A DNA stretch of 64,000 bases from the NCBI RefSeq assembly GCF_000194625.1, contig NC_015320.1:1410612-1474611 (forward strand), given 5' to 3'. Below are positions 37,004 to 45,907 of this stretch, in pieces. Origin of the DNA: Archaeoglobus veneficus SNP6. GTDB taxonomy: Archaea; Halobacteriota; Archaeoglobi; Archaeoglobales; Archaeoglobaceae. Below the pieces are notes generated by a model. It searched no databases and was not told the DNA's origin. It saw only the letters and a list, made by a program, of their open reading frames with translations. How positions within the stretch are numbered: the stretch's first letter is position 1; each line of letters starts with the position of its first letter. Position numbers and translations under genes: made by a program.

Positions 37004-37663
37004 CTACCTCAGAACATCCGGCGGTATCAGACCCTCGTGAACGGCTGTGGCAATGAGAACGCCGTCGCATCCCATCTTTTCAGCCCTTTCGATGTCCTCC
37101 ACACTCCTTATTCCGCCGCCTGCAAGCACAGGATTGGTAGATAATCCCACCACTTTCTCCACGAGCCTGAAGTTGGGAAAGAGAGTCCCAACGTTTCCGA
37201 TGCTCAGGACTATTACGCCCTTCAGCCTGAAGGAGTTAAGCCATTCTACTGCCTCTTCAACGTTATTGAAGGAGTTCGAAGCATCCATAAGCCCATCCCT
37301 TACGTCGAGGCTCACGTAAAATCCATCCTCGATTTTTCTGAGGTCAAACGTCTCGCTTCCGAGGACTGGTGTAAACGGCAGGTCTACTGTATCTTCAACA
37401 CTTCTGAATCCGCAGTCGGCAATCAGCTCCTCACACAAGGGAATCATTGATGTGATTGTGTTTACGTTGCTCCCCCTGCCCATTATTGCGTCGAGGTCTG
37501 CAACGTAAACTCTCTTTGGATTCAACGTGCTTACGACCTCGAGCGGATCGCTACTCGTCACAACTCTACTCGTTAAGTGAACAGGTCGATAATTCTGCCT
37601 CTCCCCTCTTACAGCCCTCACAACCTCGCCGTTCAGTATGTCCATTACAAAGTAGACTTTCAC
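37004..37663 (-). CDS. HisA-related TIM-barrel protein (COG1411 type)
   Basis: A 219-residue phosphoribosyl-type TIM barrel with KVYFVMDILNGEVVRAVRGERQNYRPV, YVADLDAIMGRG and the C-terminal phosphate-binding loop LAGGGIRSVEDIERAEKMGCDGVLIATAVHEG. It is the archaeal HisA-like group of unknown reaction, distinct from true HisA. It starts at GTG 37,663 and is divergent from mfnB, with which it shares a short intergenic promoter. This may point to a role in C1-cofactor synthesis (inference). Confidence 0.85.
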   Translation of the reverse strand: MKVYFVMDILNGEVVRAVRGERQNYRPVHLTSRVVTSSDPLEVVSTLNPKRVYVADLDAIMGRGSNVNTITSMIPLCEELIADCGFRSVEDTVDLPFTPVLGSETFDLRKIEDGFYVSLDVRDGLMDASNSFNNVEEAVEWLNSFRLKGVIVLSIGNVGTLFPNFRLVEKVVGLSTNPVLAGGGIRSVEDIERAEKMGCDGVLIATAVHEGLIPPDVLR

Positions 37664-37680
37664 GAAGGAGAGAACAACAG

Positions 37681-37694
37681 ACTTATAAATATAG
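37681..37694 (+). promoter_or_regulatory. Shared divergent promoter of the HisA-like gene and mfnB
   Basis: ACTTATAAATATAG reads as a TATA box in both directions. It lies about 18-31 bases before the mfnB ATG (37,712) and a similar distance before the GTG of the HisA-like gene (37,663). A single TATA-centred element may therefore serve two leaderless genes. Confidence 0.55.
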
Positions 37695-37711
37695 TATGCG
37701 GAAGCCTATCA

Positions 37712-38413
37712 ATGCTCGTGCTCGTAAGTCCGGCAGACGTTCAGGAGGCCATTGAGTCCATTGAGGGTGGAGCAGACATAATAGACGTGAAGAACCCTGC
37801 AGAAGGGTCGCTGGGTGCGAACTATCCATGGGTTATAAGAGACATCGCAAAAGTCGTGAAGGAGCACGGCAAAGAAGTCAGCGCGACAATTGGTGACATG
37901 GACTTCAAACCCGGAACTGCAAGCCTTGCAGCCTTTGCCGTAGCTTCCTGCGGAGCCAACTACGTGAAGGTCGGGCTTTACGGAGTTAGGAGGAAAGACG
38001 AAGCTTTTAAGCTTGTCAGGGCTGTTGTAAACGCAGTCAATGAATTTGGCTCAAAGGTCGTCGTTGCAGGCTATGCAGACTTCAGGCGAATAGGATCCAT
38101 CTCTCCTCTCGAGCTTCCTGAAGTCGTTCGCAACGCTGGAGCTCACGGTGTTATGGTTGATACCGCTGTTAAGGACGGCAGCAGGCTTTTTGACCACATG
38201 GGGGTTGAGGAGCTTGCGACCTTCGTTGAGCTGGCGCACTCAAACGACCTTTTCTGCGCCCTTGCCGGATCCATACAGTTTGAGGACATCCCCGTTCTAA
38301 AAAAGCTGGGAGCAGATATTGTCGGTGTGAGGACTGCCGTGTGTGAGAACGGGAGAAATTCGAAGATCAGGCGGGAGCTTGTGGCGAAGCTGGTTGAGGT
38401 GGCGAGATCGTAA
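37712..38413 (+). CDS. mfnB: (5-formylfuran-3-yl)methyl phosphate synthase
   Basis: A 233-residue TIM-barrel enzyme forming 4-HFC-P from two molecules of glyceraldehyde 3-phosphate, the first step of the furan ring of methanofuran. The family signature is LVLVSPADVQEAIESIEGGADIIDVKNPAEGSLGANYPWVI, with YVKVGLYG, VVVAGYADFRR and ALAGSIQFEDIPVLKKLGADIVGVRTAVC. The open frame extends upstream, but ATG 37,712 fits both the family start and the promoter. It indicates a methanofuran-dependent C1 pathway, as in Archaeoglobus. Confidence 0.95.
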   Translation: MLVLVSPADVQEAIESIEGGADIIDVKNPAEGSLGANYPWVIRDIAKVVKEHGKEVSATIGDMDFKPGTASLAAFAVASCGANYVKVGLYGVRRKDEAFKLVRAVVNAVNEFGSKVVVAGYADFRRIGSISPLELPEVVRNAGAHGVMVDTAVKDGSRLFDHMGVEELATFVELAHSNDLFCALAGSIQFEDIPVLKKLGADIVGVRTAVCENGRNSKIRRELVAKLVEVARS

Positions 38414-38471
38414 GGGTGTGTGCAGCCATCAATCCAAACAACTTTTTTAACATCCTGCACTACAAGCTACG

Positions 38472-39089
38472 ATGGTGCACATCGTCATCCCCTTCCGCCC
38501 ATCGAACCCGAAATCGAGGCTCGCCGACTACCTGAGCGAAGGAGAAAGGCAAAGACTTGCAGTCTGCATGCTTAAAGATGTTCTTTCGGCTGTTCGCGAT
38601 TATCCTACATCGGTTCTCGCAAGTGAGCTTCCTGCAGACCTGAGGGACGAAATTGAACCATTTGCCGACTTAATTGTTGACCCCCGCCCTCTTGATGAGG
38701 CAGTCAATGCCGTTCTGCAGCCGGAAACAGCCGTTATAATGTCGGATCTCCCTTTAATTAACAGAAAAATCGTTAAAGGCTTTGTAGAGACAGAAGGGGA
38801 TGTCGTGATAGCTCCGGGAAGAAAGGGTGGAACCAACATGCTGCTTGTCAGGATTCCTTTCAGGGTGTCTTACCACTACGGAAGTTTTCTCAAGCACGTT
38901 AAAATGGCCAAAAAAGCTGGAGCAAAGGTTAGCGTTTACGACTCGTTCTTCGCCAGCGTTGACATCGACACCTACGACGACCTGCTCGAGGTTATGCTTC
39001 ACGGGCGGGGCGAAACAAAGAGGTTTCTCAGTGAGTTAGGTTTCAGGATAGTGATGGAAAAGGAGCCGCGCCTGATTAGGGAAGTCTAA
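38472..39089 (+). CDS. cofC: 2-phospho-L-lactate guanylyltransferase CofC
   Basis: A 205-residue nucleotidyltransferase that activates 2-phospholactate with GTP for coupling to FO in F420 synthesis. Typical segments are VIPFRPSNPKSRLADYLSEGERQRLAVCMLKDVL, AVIMSDLPLIN and VVIAPGRKGGTNMLLVR, with the C-terminal SVDIDTYDDLLEVMLHG. A TATA-like CTTTTTTAAC lies about 25 bases before the start. It complements cofG and cofH encoded 6 kb away. Confidence 0.93.
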   Translation: MVHIVIPFRPSNPKSRLADYLSEGERQRLAVCMLKDVLSAVRDYPTSVLASELPADLRDEIEPFADLIVDPRPLDEAVNAVLQPETAVIMSDLPLINRKIVKGFVETEGDVVIAPGRKGGTNMLLVRIPFRVSYHYGSFLKHVKMAKKAGAKVSVYDSFFASVDIDTYDDLLEVMLHGRGETKRFLSELGFRIVMEKEPRLIREV

Positions 39090-39108
39090 ACTGGATCGCA
39101 GTTAAAAA

Positions 39109-40095
39109 CTACAGGGAAACTATCAGAGTTCTGATGTTCTCTTCCGTCAGTTTTATCCCGTAGTTTTCGAGGTATTTCACGTCCTCCGTATCTATTTCCG
39201 CAGAGAAGCGGTAATTTTTAATTGCCCCTTTTATGCACTCGTCTCCTATCTCCTTAAAGCCAAGACGCTTCACCACTTCAACGGCTTGTTCTTCACTCAT
39301 ACTCCTCAAGCATGCCCTGATCTTCTCCGTAAACTCCACGACAAGTTGCTTGTGTTCGCTGTAGAAGTTAGCATTTGAAGCCATGGAACAGCAGGGAAAT
39401 TCACCTACTACCTCTCTGAACTCGTACTTGTAGCCATCGAGAAGCGTAAAGTACGGCTCCCAAACCGCTATGGCGTCAAATTCTCCCTGCTCATACGCTG
39501 CAATCATCCTTTCTGCTGAACTGAAGTACCTTATTTTTACGGCTTCTATGCCAGTCCTTTCGAGGAAAAGCTTGAGGTTGTTCTCCATGGCCGAAAGCTC
39601 CGTAGTTGCAAAAGTCCTGGCTTTCTCTATTTTCTTTCTACTTACGACGCCACTTCCGTTGTACGCCACAACTGCGTGAATCTTTAAAGACTTGAGCAGA
39701 AGACCAAATAGAACCTGAGTGATAAGTGGCGAAACGCCGATGTCTATGCTGCCAAGCGCAAGACTCCTCGTTAGCTCTAAGGCATTATCGAAGACGATTA
39801 CCCTTGCGTTTACTTCCTCTGCCGCAAGGAGCACGTGAGGATATTCTGCTGCTCTCAGCACACCAACTCTCACCTGACCTTTTACAGGAAAAGGTGCAAA
39901 GTTCGCGTGCCAGATTCTATAAGCCCTACCTATCCTCTCCCTTACTATTTCTCCCTTCTTCTCGAGATCGGCCAGAATCTCCGAAACTGTGGACTTCGAA
40001 AGTCTGAGCTCGCTGCATATCTCGCTCTGCATGATCCCGTCGCTTTTTCTGATCATGAGCAATTCCAGAATTTTCTCCCTTGCCTTCGACCCCAT
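39109..40095 (-). CDS. Winged-helix regulator fused to a periplasmic-binding-protein-like domain
   Basis: A 328-residue protein: MarR/TrmB-like winged helix at about residues 1-65 (KAREKILELLMIRKSDGIMQSEICSELRLSKSTVSEILADLEKKGEI), then an NMT1/sulfonate-type ligand-binding domain (GQVRVGVLRAAEYPHVLLAAEEV, SLALGSIDIGVSPLITQ, AYEQGEFDAIAVWEPY). There is no signal peptide, so the ligand is cytoplasmic. It is divergent from the nadA-nadX-nadC operon, and a palindrome overlies the nadA start. It is therefore a good candidate for the NAD-pathway regulator, with a pyridine-type ligand possible. Confidence 0.8.
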   Translation of the reverse strand: MGSKAREKILELLMIRKSDGIMQSEICSELRLSKSTVSEILADLEKKGEIVRERIGRAYRIWHANFAPFPVKGQVRVGVLRAAEYPHVLLAAEEVNARVIVFDNALELTRSLALGSIDIGVSPLITQVLFGLLLKSLKIHAVVAYNGSGVVSRKKIEKARTFATTELSAMENNLKLFLERTGIEAVKIRYFSSAERMIAAYEQGEFDAIAVWEPYFTLLDGYKYEFREVVGEFPCCSMASNANFYSEHKQLVVEFTEKIRACLRSMSEEQAVEVVKRLGFKEIGDECIKGAIKNYRFSAEIDTEDVKYLENYGIKLTEENIRTLIVSL

Positions 40096-40129
40096 CGAAA
40101 TTACTTGCAAAGTATTAAATATCAATCTT

Positions 40130-40145
40130 TCGAACATAAGTTCGA
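40130..40145. promoter_or_regulatory. Palindromic operator at the nadA start
   Basis: TCGAAC-ATAA-GTTCGA is a perfect inverted repeat. It lies just downstream of the TATA (AGTATTAAATATC, about 40,111-40,122), and its last base is the A of the nadA ATG. A bound dimer would block the start site. It is 35 bases from the start of the divergent regulator gene, which could thus control both itself and nadA. Confidence 0.6.
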
Positions 40146-41041
40146 TGGAGATCAAAAAGCGGATACTCAAGCTAAAAGATGAAAAGAACGCCGTAATACT
40201 TGCGCACAATTACCAGAATGCAGAAATTCAGGAAATAGCTGATTTTATCGGAGATAGCCTTGAGCTGGCAAGGACTGCAGCTAAGACGAAGGCAGACATA
40301 ATCGTCTTCTGCGGTGTTGACTTCATGGCTGAAACAGCAGCCGTTCTCAATCCTGATAAGCTCGTTCTGATTCCCTCAAAAGATGCAAGATGTCCAATGG
40401 CTGCCCAGCTTCCTCCGGAGAAGGTTGTGGAAGCAAAAAGGTCAGGATGTCCATTTGTAATTTACGTAAACAGCTATGCTGCGTCGAAAGCTGAGGCAGA
40501 CATATGCTGCACGTCAGCCAACGCAGCGAAGGTGGTTGAATCTCTCGACAGCGATACGGTCATGCTTGGGCCCGACGCGAATCTTGCCTGGTTTGCAGCC
40601 AGAAAAACCGGAAAGAAGGTTATTGCTGTTCCTTCTCACGGCTACTGCTACGTCCACAAGGCGTTCCGAATTGAGGATGTCAGAAATGCACGCTCAGCCC
40701 ATCCAGATGCGAAAATTATCGTTCATCCCGAGTGCGATCCCGAAGTACAGATCGCAGCAGACTTCGTTGGTTCGACGAGTCAGATGTACCGCTACGCAAT
40801 GGAGAGTGATGCAGAGAAGTTTGTTGTTGGAACTGAAATCGGGCTGATAGAGCGTATGCGGAGAGAGATCGAGGGAAAGGAGTTCATACCTCTCAGACAC
40901 ACCACGTGTATAGAGATGAAGCTCAACACCCTCGAGAGAATCCACGATGTCCTCTTGAACGAGAAAAACGTGGTTAAAATTGATCTGGAGATTGCAGATG
41001 GAGCAAGGAAAGCAATAAGGAGAATGCTTGAGGTAGCCTGA
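40145..41041 (+). CDS. nadA: Quinolinate synthase NadA
   Basis: A 298-residue 4Fe-4S enzyme condensing iminoaspartate with dihydroxyacetone phosphate to quinolinate. It shows AVILAHNYQNAEIQEIADFIGDSLELAR, VFCGVDFMAETAAVLNP, DICCTSANA, GPDANLAWFAARKTGKKV, VHPECDPEVQIAADFVGSTSQM and HTTCIEMKLNTLE; the Cys residues in these blocks include the three cluster ligands. It is the first gene of nadA-nadX-nadC, and the mRNA is leaderless. Confidence 0.97.
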   Translation: MEIKKRILKLKDEKNAVILAHNYQNAEIQEIADFIGDSLELARTAAKTKADIIVFCGVDFMAETAAVLNPDKLVLIPSKDARCPMAAQLPPEKVVEAKRSGCPFVIYVNSYAASKAEADICCTSANAAKVVESLDSDTVMLGPDANLAWFAARKTGKKVIAVPSHGYCYVHKAFRIEDVRNARSAHPDAKIIVHPECDPEVQIAADFVGSTSQMYRYAMESDAEKFVVGTEIGLIERMRREIEGKEFIPLRHTTCIEMKLNTLERIHDVLLNEKNVVKIDLEIADGARKAIRRMLEVA

Positions 41042-41841
41042 TGCGGGTTGGAGTTATTGGTTGCGGGGCGATAAGCAGCGTTATAGTCGGTGCTGCGGTA
41101 AGCGAGGGATTTGCAAATATAGTCGCCCTCTTCGACAGACATGTTGATAGGGCTGAAAGGCTTGCCACCAGATGTAATGCTATAGCAGCGAAAACCTTTG
41201 ACGAATTTCTCGAAGTAGAAATGGATGTTGTTGTTGAGGCTGCATCCCAGCAGGCCGTTGCCATGTACGCGGAGAGAGTTCTCGAAAAAGCCGATCTGAT
41301 GATAATGTCCGTCGGAGCTCTCGCGGACGGTAAACTGTTGAAAAGAATTATAGAAGCAGCGGAAAGGAACTCTCACAAGATCTATCTGCCCTCGGGGGCA
41401 GTTGCAGGAATAGATGCCCTTAAAGCCGTTGCGGATCTGATAGAGGAAGTCGTTCTTACGACGAGAAAGAACCCTGAAAGTCTTAAGGGAGCGCCGTTCT
41501 TCGAATCGGCCGGAATCAAGCCGGAGGATATTAAAGAGGAAACTCTTCTCTTCGAAGGGAGCGCGAGGGAAGCAGTAGTGCTTTTCCCCCAGAACATAAA
41601 CGTTGCCGCAATAGTTAGCCTTGCCGGGGTGGGCTTTGACAGAACGAAAGTCAGGATAATCGCCGATCCCGGACTAAGGACGAACATTCACGAGATAAGG
41701 GCAAAAGGCTCCTTTGGTGAGATCGTAACTACAACAAACAACGTTCCATCTCCACAGAATCCCAAGACAAGCTACCTTGCTGCACTGTCTGCTGTGAGAA
41801 CTCTTAAGAACTTGAGACAGAAGATTGTAATCGGGACCTGA
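41041..41841 (+). CDS. nadX: L-aspartate dehydrogenase
   Basis: A 266-residue NAD(P)-dependent enzyme producing iminoaspartate from aspartate for NadA, replacing the oxygen-dependent NadB. The Rossmann motif GVIGCGAISSVIV is at the N-terminus, with VEAASQQAV, MSVGALAD, YLPSGAVAGIDALKA and the catalytic His region around FPQNINVAAIVSLAG. The ATG shares a base with the nadA stop (TGATG). Confidence 0.95.
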   Translation: MRVGVIGCGAISSVIVGAAVSEGFANIVALFDRHVDRAERLATRCNAIAAKTFDEFLEVEMDVVVEAASQQAVAMYAERVLEKADLMIMSVGALADGKLLKRIIEAAERNSHKIYLPSGAVAGIDALKAVADLIEEVVLTTRKNPESLKGAPFFESAGIKPEDIKEETLLFEGSAREAVVLFPQNINVAAIVSLAGVGFDRTKVRIIADPGLRTNIHEIRAKGSFGEIVTTTNNVPSPQNPKTSYLAALSAVRTLKNLRQKIVIGT

Positions 41842-41842
41842 T

Positions 41843-42697
41843 ATGTTCACTATTCCCCGCTTCATAATCGAAGAACACGTTAGGCGATTTCTTGAGGAAG
41901 ACCTGTATCTTGGGGATATCACTCCTGTTCCCAAGGAGGATGTTAAGGCGAAAATAGTCGCAAAGCAGCGAGGAGTTGTTGCAGGCATTGAAGTTGCGAA
42001 AATAGCCTTTGAAATCGTCGGGGTTGAAGTTATTGAAGCTTTGAGAGACGGGGAAGAAGTTGAGAGAGGACAGACAGTAATGGCAGTTACAGGCAGGGCG
42101 GGAGACGTTCTCATGGCTGAAAGGACAGTGCTAAATATTCTCATGCGCATGAGCGGGATAGCTACGACAACGAGAGATATTGTCGAGAAGGCAAAGAAGA
42201 TCAACCCATCCATCAGAGTGGCTGCGACGAGGAAAACTACACCAGGGTTCAGACTTTTCGAGAAAATAGCCGTCGTTATAGGTGGTGGCGACCCACACCG
42301 CTTTAACCTCGGTGACTGTGTTTTAATAAAGGACAATCACATCACAGTATCGGGAGGCGTTGGGAAGGCGATACGGCTTGCAAAAGCTGCGAGCTTCACG
42401 AAGAAAATCGAGATCGAAGTCAGAACAGTCGATGAGGCGATTGCTGCAGCAAGAGAGGGGGCGGACATAATCATGTTTGACAACATGGACGCTGACGAGA
42501 TTAGGAAGGCAGTGGAAACTCTTGAACAGCTCGGCCTGAGAGACAAGGTAATCCTCGAAGCTTCAGGGGGAATAAGGCCAGAGAACGTAGAAGAGTACGC
42601 TTCGACGGGCGTTGATGTCCTTTCATCCGGTTACATTATTCACTCCGCAAAGCCTGTGGACATGAGTCTTTACATTAGTTCAGAAGATTCAGGATAA
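41843..42697 (+). CDS. nadC: Nicotinate-nucleotide pyrophosphorylase NadC
   Basis: A 284-residue quinolinate phosphoribosyltransferase, the third enzyme of de novo NAD synthesis, using PRPP. It has [101 protein letters not shown] and [28 protein letters not shown]. It follows nadX by one base. Confidence 0.97.
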   Translation: MFTIPRFIIEEHVRRFLEEDLYLGDITPVPKEDVKAKIVAKQRGVVAGIEVAKIAFEIVGVEVIEALRDGEEVERGQTVMAVTGRAGDVLMAERTVLNILMRMSGIATTTRDIVEKAKKINPSIRVAATRKTTPGFRLFEKIAVVIGGGDPHRFNLGDCVLIKDNHITVSGGVGKAIRLAKAASFTKKIEIEVRTVDEAIAAAREGADIIMFDNMDADEIRKAVETLEQLGLRDKVILEASGGIRPENVEEYASTGVDVLSSGYIIHSAKPVDMSLYISSEDSG

Positions 42698-42738
42698 CAC
42701 AACATAACATAATTATACTACTACGCCTACGAATTCCC

Positions 42739-43269
42739 ATGGTTGAAATGCGGGAGTGTCTAAAGCTTATTTACGACAGGGTTTCAATAAGAAGATACCA
42801 GCCCGCTGAAGTGCCTGACGACGTGATTCTTGAAATTCTGAATGCTGGTAACGCTGCTCCGTCAGCGGGAAACCTTCAGGCGAGAGATTTCATCGTTGTT
42901 AAAGACCCTGCCACGAAAAAGAAGCTTGCCATCGCTGCTCTTGAACAGATGTTTATCGCTGACGCGCCCGTCGTAATTGTTGTCTGTGCAAACTATCCAA
43001 GGAGTATGCGCATCTACGGCGACAGGGGAAGGCTCTACGCGGAGCAGGACGCGACGGCGGCAGTTGAAAACATACTGCTTGCAGCCCACGCCCTCGGGCT
43101 TGGAGCAGTCTGGGTTGGAGCGTTCCATGAGGTTGCCGTGTCAAACATCCTCGGGATTCCCGAATACGCAAGGCCGATAGCCATTGTTCCCATTGGCTAC
43201 CCGGCAGAAAAGCCGGAGAGAAGAAGCAGGTATCCGATTCAGGAGCTAACGCACTGGGGGAGATGGTGA
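42739..43269 (+). CDS. Nitroreductase-family flavoprotein
   Basis: A 176-residue FMN-dependent oxidoreductase: [44 protein letters not shown] is the FMN-binding opening, with [25 protein letters not shown] and a short C-terminus ending in THWGRW. A TATA-like AATTATAC lies about 21-29 bases before the start. It overlaps the next gene by 7 bases. The substrate is unknown. Confidence 0.92.
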   Translation: MVEMRECLKLIYDRVSIRRYQPAEVPDDVILEILNAGNAAPSAGNLQARDFIVVKDPATKKKLAIAALEQMFIADAPVVIVVCANYPRSMRIYGDRGRLYAEQDATAAVENILLAAHALGLGAVWVGAFHEVAVSNILGIPEYARPIAIVPIGYPAEKPERRSRYPIQELTHWGRW

Positions 43270-44045
43270 AGAAGTTCAACGCCATTACGTTCCTGACGGA
43301 CTTCGGAGACTTTTATCCCGGAGTAATGAAAGGAGTTATCCTCGGCATAGCTCCCGACGCAAAGATAATTGATATTACGCACGGAGTTGAGCCTCAGAAC
43401 GTATATCAGGGAGCTTTTCTACTCCTCCATTCCTACCGATTCTTTCCTCCCTCCATTCATGTTGCCGTCATCGATCCGGGCGTTGGAAGCAGCAGGAGAG
43501 CAATAGCTATCGAATGCAAAAATCACCTCTTCATCGGCCCAGACAACGGCATTCTCTATCCTGCGTGCGTGGATGATGGAATAAGAAGGGTATGGAAGAT
43601 AATTGAAGACAAAACGTTCACCTTTGCATCCAGCTCAACAACCTTTCACGGAAGGGACGTCTTCGCCCCCGCTGCAGCCCTTGCCTTCGAGGGTAAGCTG
43701 GAGGATGTGGCTGAAGAAATTGAAACAGAGGAAATGAAAAAGCTGGAGCTGTACGATTGCAGGGTTAGCGGTGACGAAATTCACTGCCGGATTCTTTTTG
43801 TTGACAGGTTCGGTAATGCCGTTACCAATGTTCCAGCAGACCTCGTTAAAAAGCTGGATGCAAAAGGCTTTTACATTGGTAGTGCAGAATTTCCTCTCGT
43901 AAAAACGTACTCGTGTGTTGAAGAAGGCGAGCCCCTCGCACTGATAGGGAGCTTCGATACTCTCGAGCTTAGCGTTAGAAACGGGGATGCAAGCAGGACT
44001 TATGATCTGAAATCGGGAAAGGTGGTGCTTAAATGGAGGAAATGA
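43263..44045 (+). CDS. SAM hydrolase / SAM hydroxide adenosyltransferase (DUF62)
   Basis: A 260-residue protein of the fluorinase-like family, converting S-adenosylmethionine to adenosine and methionine with water. The signature is [47 protein letters not shown], then [49 protein letters not shown] and [14 protein letters not shown]. The Asp-Arg-His set of the hydrolase type (FDxxD, RGxxH-like positions) fits a hydrolase rather than a halogenase. It overlaps both neighbours. Confidence 0.93.
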   Translation: MVKKFNAITFLTDFGDFYPGVMKGVILGIAPDAKIIDITHGVEPQNVYQGAFLLLHSYRFFPPSIHVAVIDPGVGSSRRAIAIECKNHLFIGPDNGILYPACVDDGIRRVWKIIEDKTFTFASSSTTFHGRDVFAPAAALAFEGKLEDVAEEIETEEMKKLELYDCRVSGDEIHCRILFVDRFGNAVTNVPADLVKKLDAKGFYIGSAEFPLVKTYSCVEEGEPLALIGSFDTLELSVRNGDASRTYDLKSGKVVLKWRK

Positions 44046-44467
44046 TGTCGGAAAGAGCGCTTGCCAGAATGATTGAAGCTGTTAACAAGCACCTGCCGAG
44101 GCAGAGCAAGTCGCTTGCCGAACTTCTGCAGGAGGAGTATCCAACCATCAGGGCAAGGGATGGAAACGAGTACCTCATTGAGAGGAAGGAACTGGAGTTT
44201 ATAGCCCAGCACGTTGACAGGGATGAGTGGGACAAGTTTAGCATCCCCATAATCCTCGAGATGTGCAACATTTCCGGAAACGTGCTCGTTTACGTGAGAA
44301 ATAAGCGTCACGCTGCATTTCTGAAAAAGGCATTTGGCTATGACAGATTCGTCGATGACGTGCTCGTTATATATCCATACGAAATGCGCCCTGTGAGAAG
44401 AAAGCTCAAGACTGCATCACAGGTAATGTTCAACGTCCTGAGCCCGAGTATCCCGGACGAAATCTAA
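44045..44467 (+). CDS. UPF0216 family protein
   Basis: About 140 residues with the UPF0216 pattern ERALARMIEAVNKHLPRQSKSLAELLQEEYPTIRARDGNEYLIERKELEFIAQHVDRDEWDKFSIPI. The function of the family is unknown. ATG 44,045 was chosen because GGAGGA lies 5 bases before it; the upstream ATGs at 44,033 and 44,042 overlap that site. It ends a three-gene overlapping run with the nitroreductase and the SAM hydrolase. Confidence 0.85.
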   Translation: MSERALARMIEAVNKHLPRQSKSLAELLQEEYPTIRARDGNEYLIERKELEFIAQHVDRDEWDKFSIPIILEMCNISGNVLVYVRNKRHAAFLKKAFGYDRFVDDVLVIYPYEMRPVRRKLKTASQVMFNVLSPSIPDEI

Positions 44468-44559
44468 CCCATTTTTCATCAACCAGCATAGACAGCAGAT
44501 GTCACGTAAAAATAAAATTACGACAAAAGTTTTAATACGTTAACGTGCAAAATTCAAAT

Positions 44560-44727
44560 ATGAAGCTCGATAATCTCTACTGCGCACGATGCGGGTCTGA
44601 ATTTGACATAGTGGTTAGAAGGACGACCGGTTATTCCGGCCCTATGCATATACCCAACCTCTACTGTCCTTTTTGCGGTGGTAGAAGGCTGGTAAAGAAG
44701 CAAGGGGTATTCTTCCATGAACCCTGA
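44560..44727 (+). CDS. Small zinc-ribbon protein (55 aa)
   Basis: A 55-residue protein with two knuckles, CARCGSEFD and CPFCGGRRL, of rubredoxin/zinc-ribbon type. TATA-like GTTTTAATAC (about 44,527-44,536) lies 24-33 bases upstream, consistent with a leaderless start at ATG 44,560; a GTG at 44,545 is an alternative. The end overlaps the MidA-like gene by 11 bases, so the two are probably co-expressed. Confidence 0.75.
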   Translation: MKLDNLYCARCGSEFDIVVRRTTGYSGPMHIPNLYCPFCGGRRLVKKQGVFFHEP

Positions 44728-45613
44728 AGAGATAATCTCCCGGTTTATAGCGGAAAATGGCCCTGTTAGCTTCAGGGACTTCGTCTGGCTTCTCCTCTAC
44801 CATCCCGAGGTAGGATACTACGTGAGATGCGAGTACGAAGACAACTACGAAAAGTGCCTCAGGAGAGTGGCACTCGAAGCAGCGGTTGAGGATATGCTCG
44901 AAAAGTGTGGTGGGGACATCATCGAGCTGAGAACACTGAACGACGTTGAAGGGCTTGAAGATGGCTTTACAGGCGTTGTAGTTGCCAACGAGTTCTTTAC
45001 GTCTCTTCCATTTCACCTCGTAGATGGAGGAAAAGAAGTCTATGTCGATTCTGAACTTACAGAAATCCTCAGAGATCCCTCTGAAGATCTTCGTAGCTTT
45101 CTCGAATACGCAGCCCCTTATATAGAGGTTACGCGCTTTCCTGCATGTGTTGACGCTGCGAAGATTGTCGAAAGAATCGGTGAGGCGATTGAGAAGGGTT
45201 TTCTTATAGCCATCGACTATGGTTTGCCCGTGGAGGAGTATTACTCGAGGAAACTCAGAATAGCGTGCTTCAGCGAGGACAGCTTTGGCCACAATCCCTA
45301 CTCCCACGTGGGACAGCAGGCAGTGGCAGCCCCCATCGATTTCACAGCACTGATGGAGTGGGGTAGCCGTTCCGGATTATGCCTGACCGGCTTTACAAGT
45401 TACAGGTACTTTCTGCTCAACACTATAGGCGAGGACGAAATGGAGGAGCCCTCGAGCTTCAAGTCGATAGCCATGCCAGTGACGTTAAAGGTTCTCGTAA
45501 TGCACAAAGGAATGAGGTGGCAAAAACTGAAGTGTCTGCAGAGTGTCCCCTCTTTCGGATACTGGAACCGCTACAACTACGAAATTACCAACGACTACGA
45601 GAGTGGAGACTGA
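44717..45613 (+). CDS. MidA/NDUFAF7-like protein with reduced SAM-binding motif
   Basis: A 298-residue relative of the COG1565 SAM-dependent methyltransferases: VSFRDFVWLLLYHPEVGYY, VVANEFFTSLPFHLVDG and AIDYGLPVEEYYSRKL... YSHVGQQAVAAPIDFTALM follow the family closely. The expected glycine-rich SAM loop before the ANE block is missing, the region being shortened to GGDIIELRTLNDVEG. The protein is also shorter than the usual 350-390 residues. It may be a non-catalytic derivative or use a divergent cofactor pocket. Confidence 0.75.
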   Translation: MNPEEIISRFIAENGPVSFRDFVWLLLYHPEVGYYVRCEYEDNYEKCLRRVALEAAVEDMLEKCGGDIIELRTLNDVEGLEDGFTGVVVANEFFTSLPFHLVDGGKEVYVDSELTEILRDPSEDLRSFLEYAAPYIEVTRFPACVDAAKIVERIGEAIEKGFLIAIDYGLPVEEYYSRKLRIACFSEDSFGHNPYSHVGQQAVAAPIDFTALMEWGSRSGLCLTGFTSYRYFLLNTIGEDEMEEPSSFKSIAMPVTLKVLVMHKGMRWQKLKCLQSVPSFGYWNRYNYEITNDYESGD

Positions 45614-45736
45614 TAAAATCTAATACTTCGCCCATGCTCCTTACGGGTTGCAGAGAGGAACAATTCTTTATTATATTTCCCAAATTAATTCAATACTCTT
45701 AACTACTCGTAAGAAAATCGTATCTAAAAAATCGCA

Positions 45737-45809
45737 AGCCGCCGGCGGGATTTGAACCCGCGACCTGGTGATTACAAGTCACCCGCTCTGCCAGCTGAGC
45801 CACGGCGGC
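45737..45809 (-). tRNA. tRNA-Thr (anticodon TGT)
   Basis: On the minus strand the acceptor GCCGCCG pairs with CGGCGGC, the discriminator is U as in archaeal tRNA-Thr, the anticodon loop is CTTGTAA with TGT at 34-36, and the T-arm is GCGGG-TTCAAAT-CCCGC. There is no encoded CCA and no visible intron. Both flanking segments (45,614-45,736 and 45,810-45,870) are AT-rich without a further gene. Confidence 0.95.
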
Positions 45810-45875
45810 TTGGGCGTTAATTGGTCAAAGGGGATAAAAAAATTTTGCTGGTAGCTGACGATGCTGCGATGACCA

Positions 45876-45889
45876 AAGTTTAAATACTC
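45876..45889 (+). promoter_or_regulatory. Promoter of tatC
   Basis: AAGTTTAAATACTC is a consensus archaeal TATA region about 19-32 bases before the tatC ATG, so the transcript is leaderless or nearly so. Confidence 0.65.
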
Positions 45890-45907
45890 CTTGTCCAACA
45901 ACCAGCG

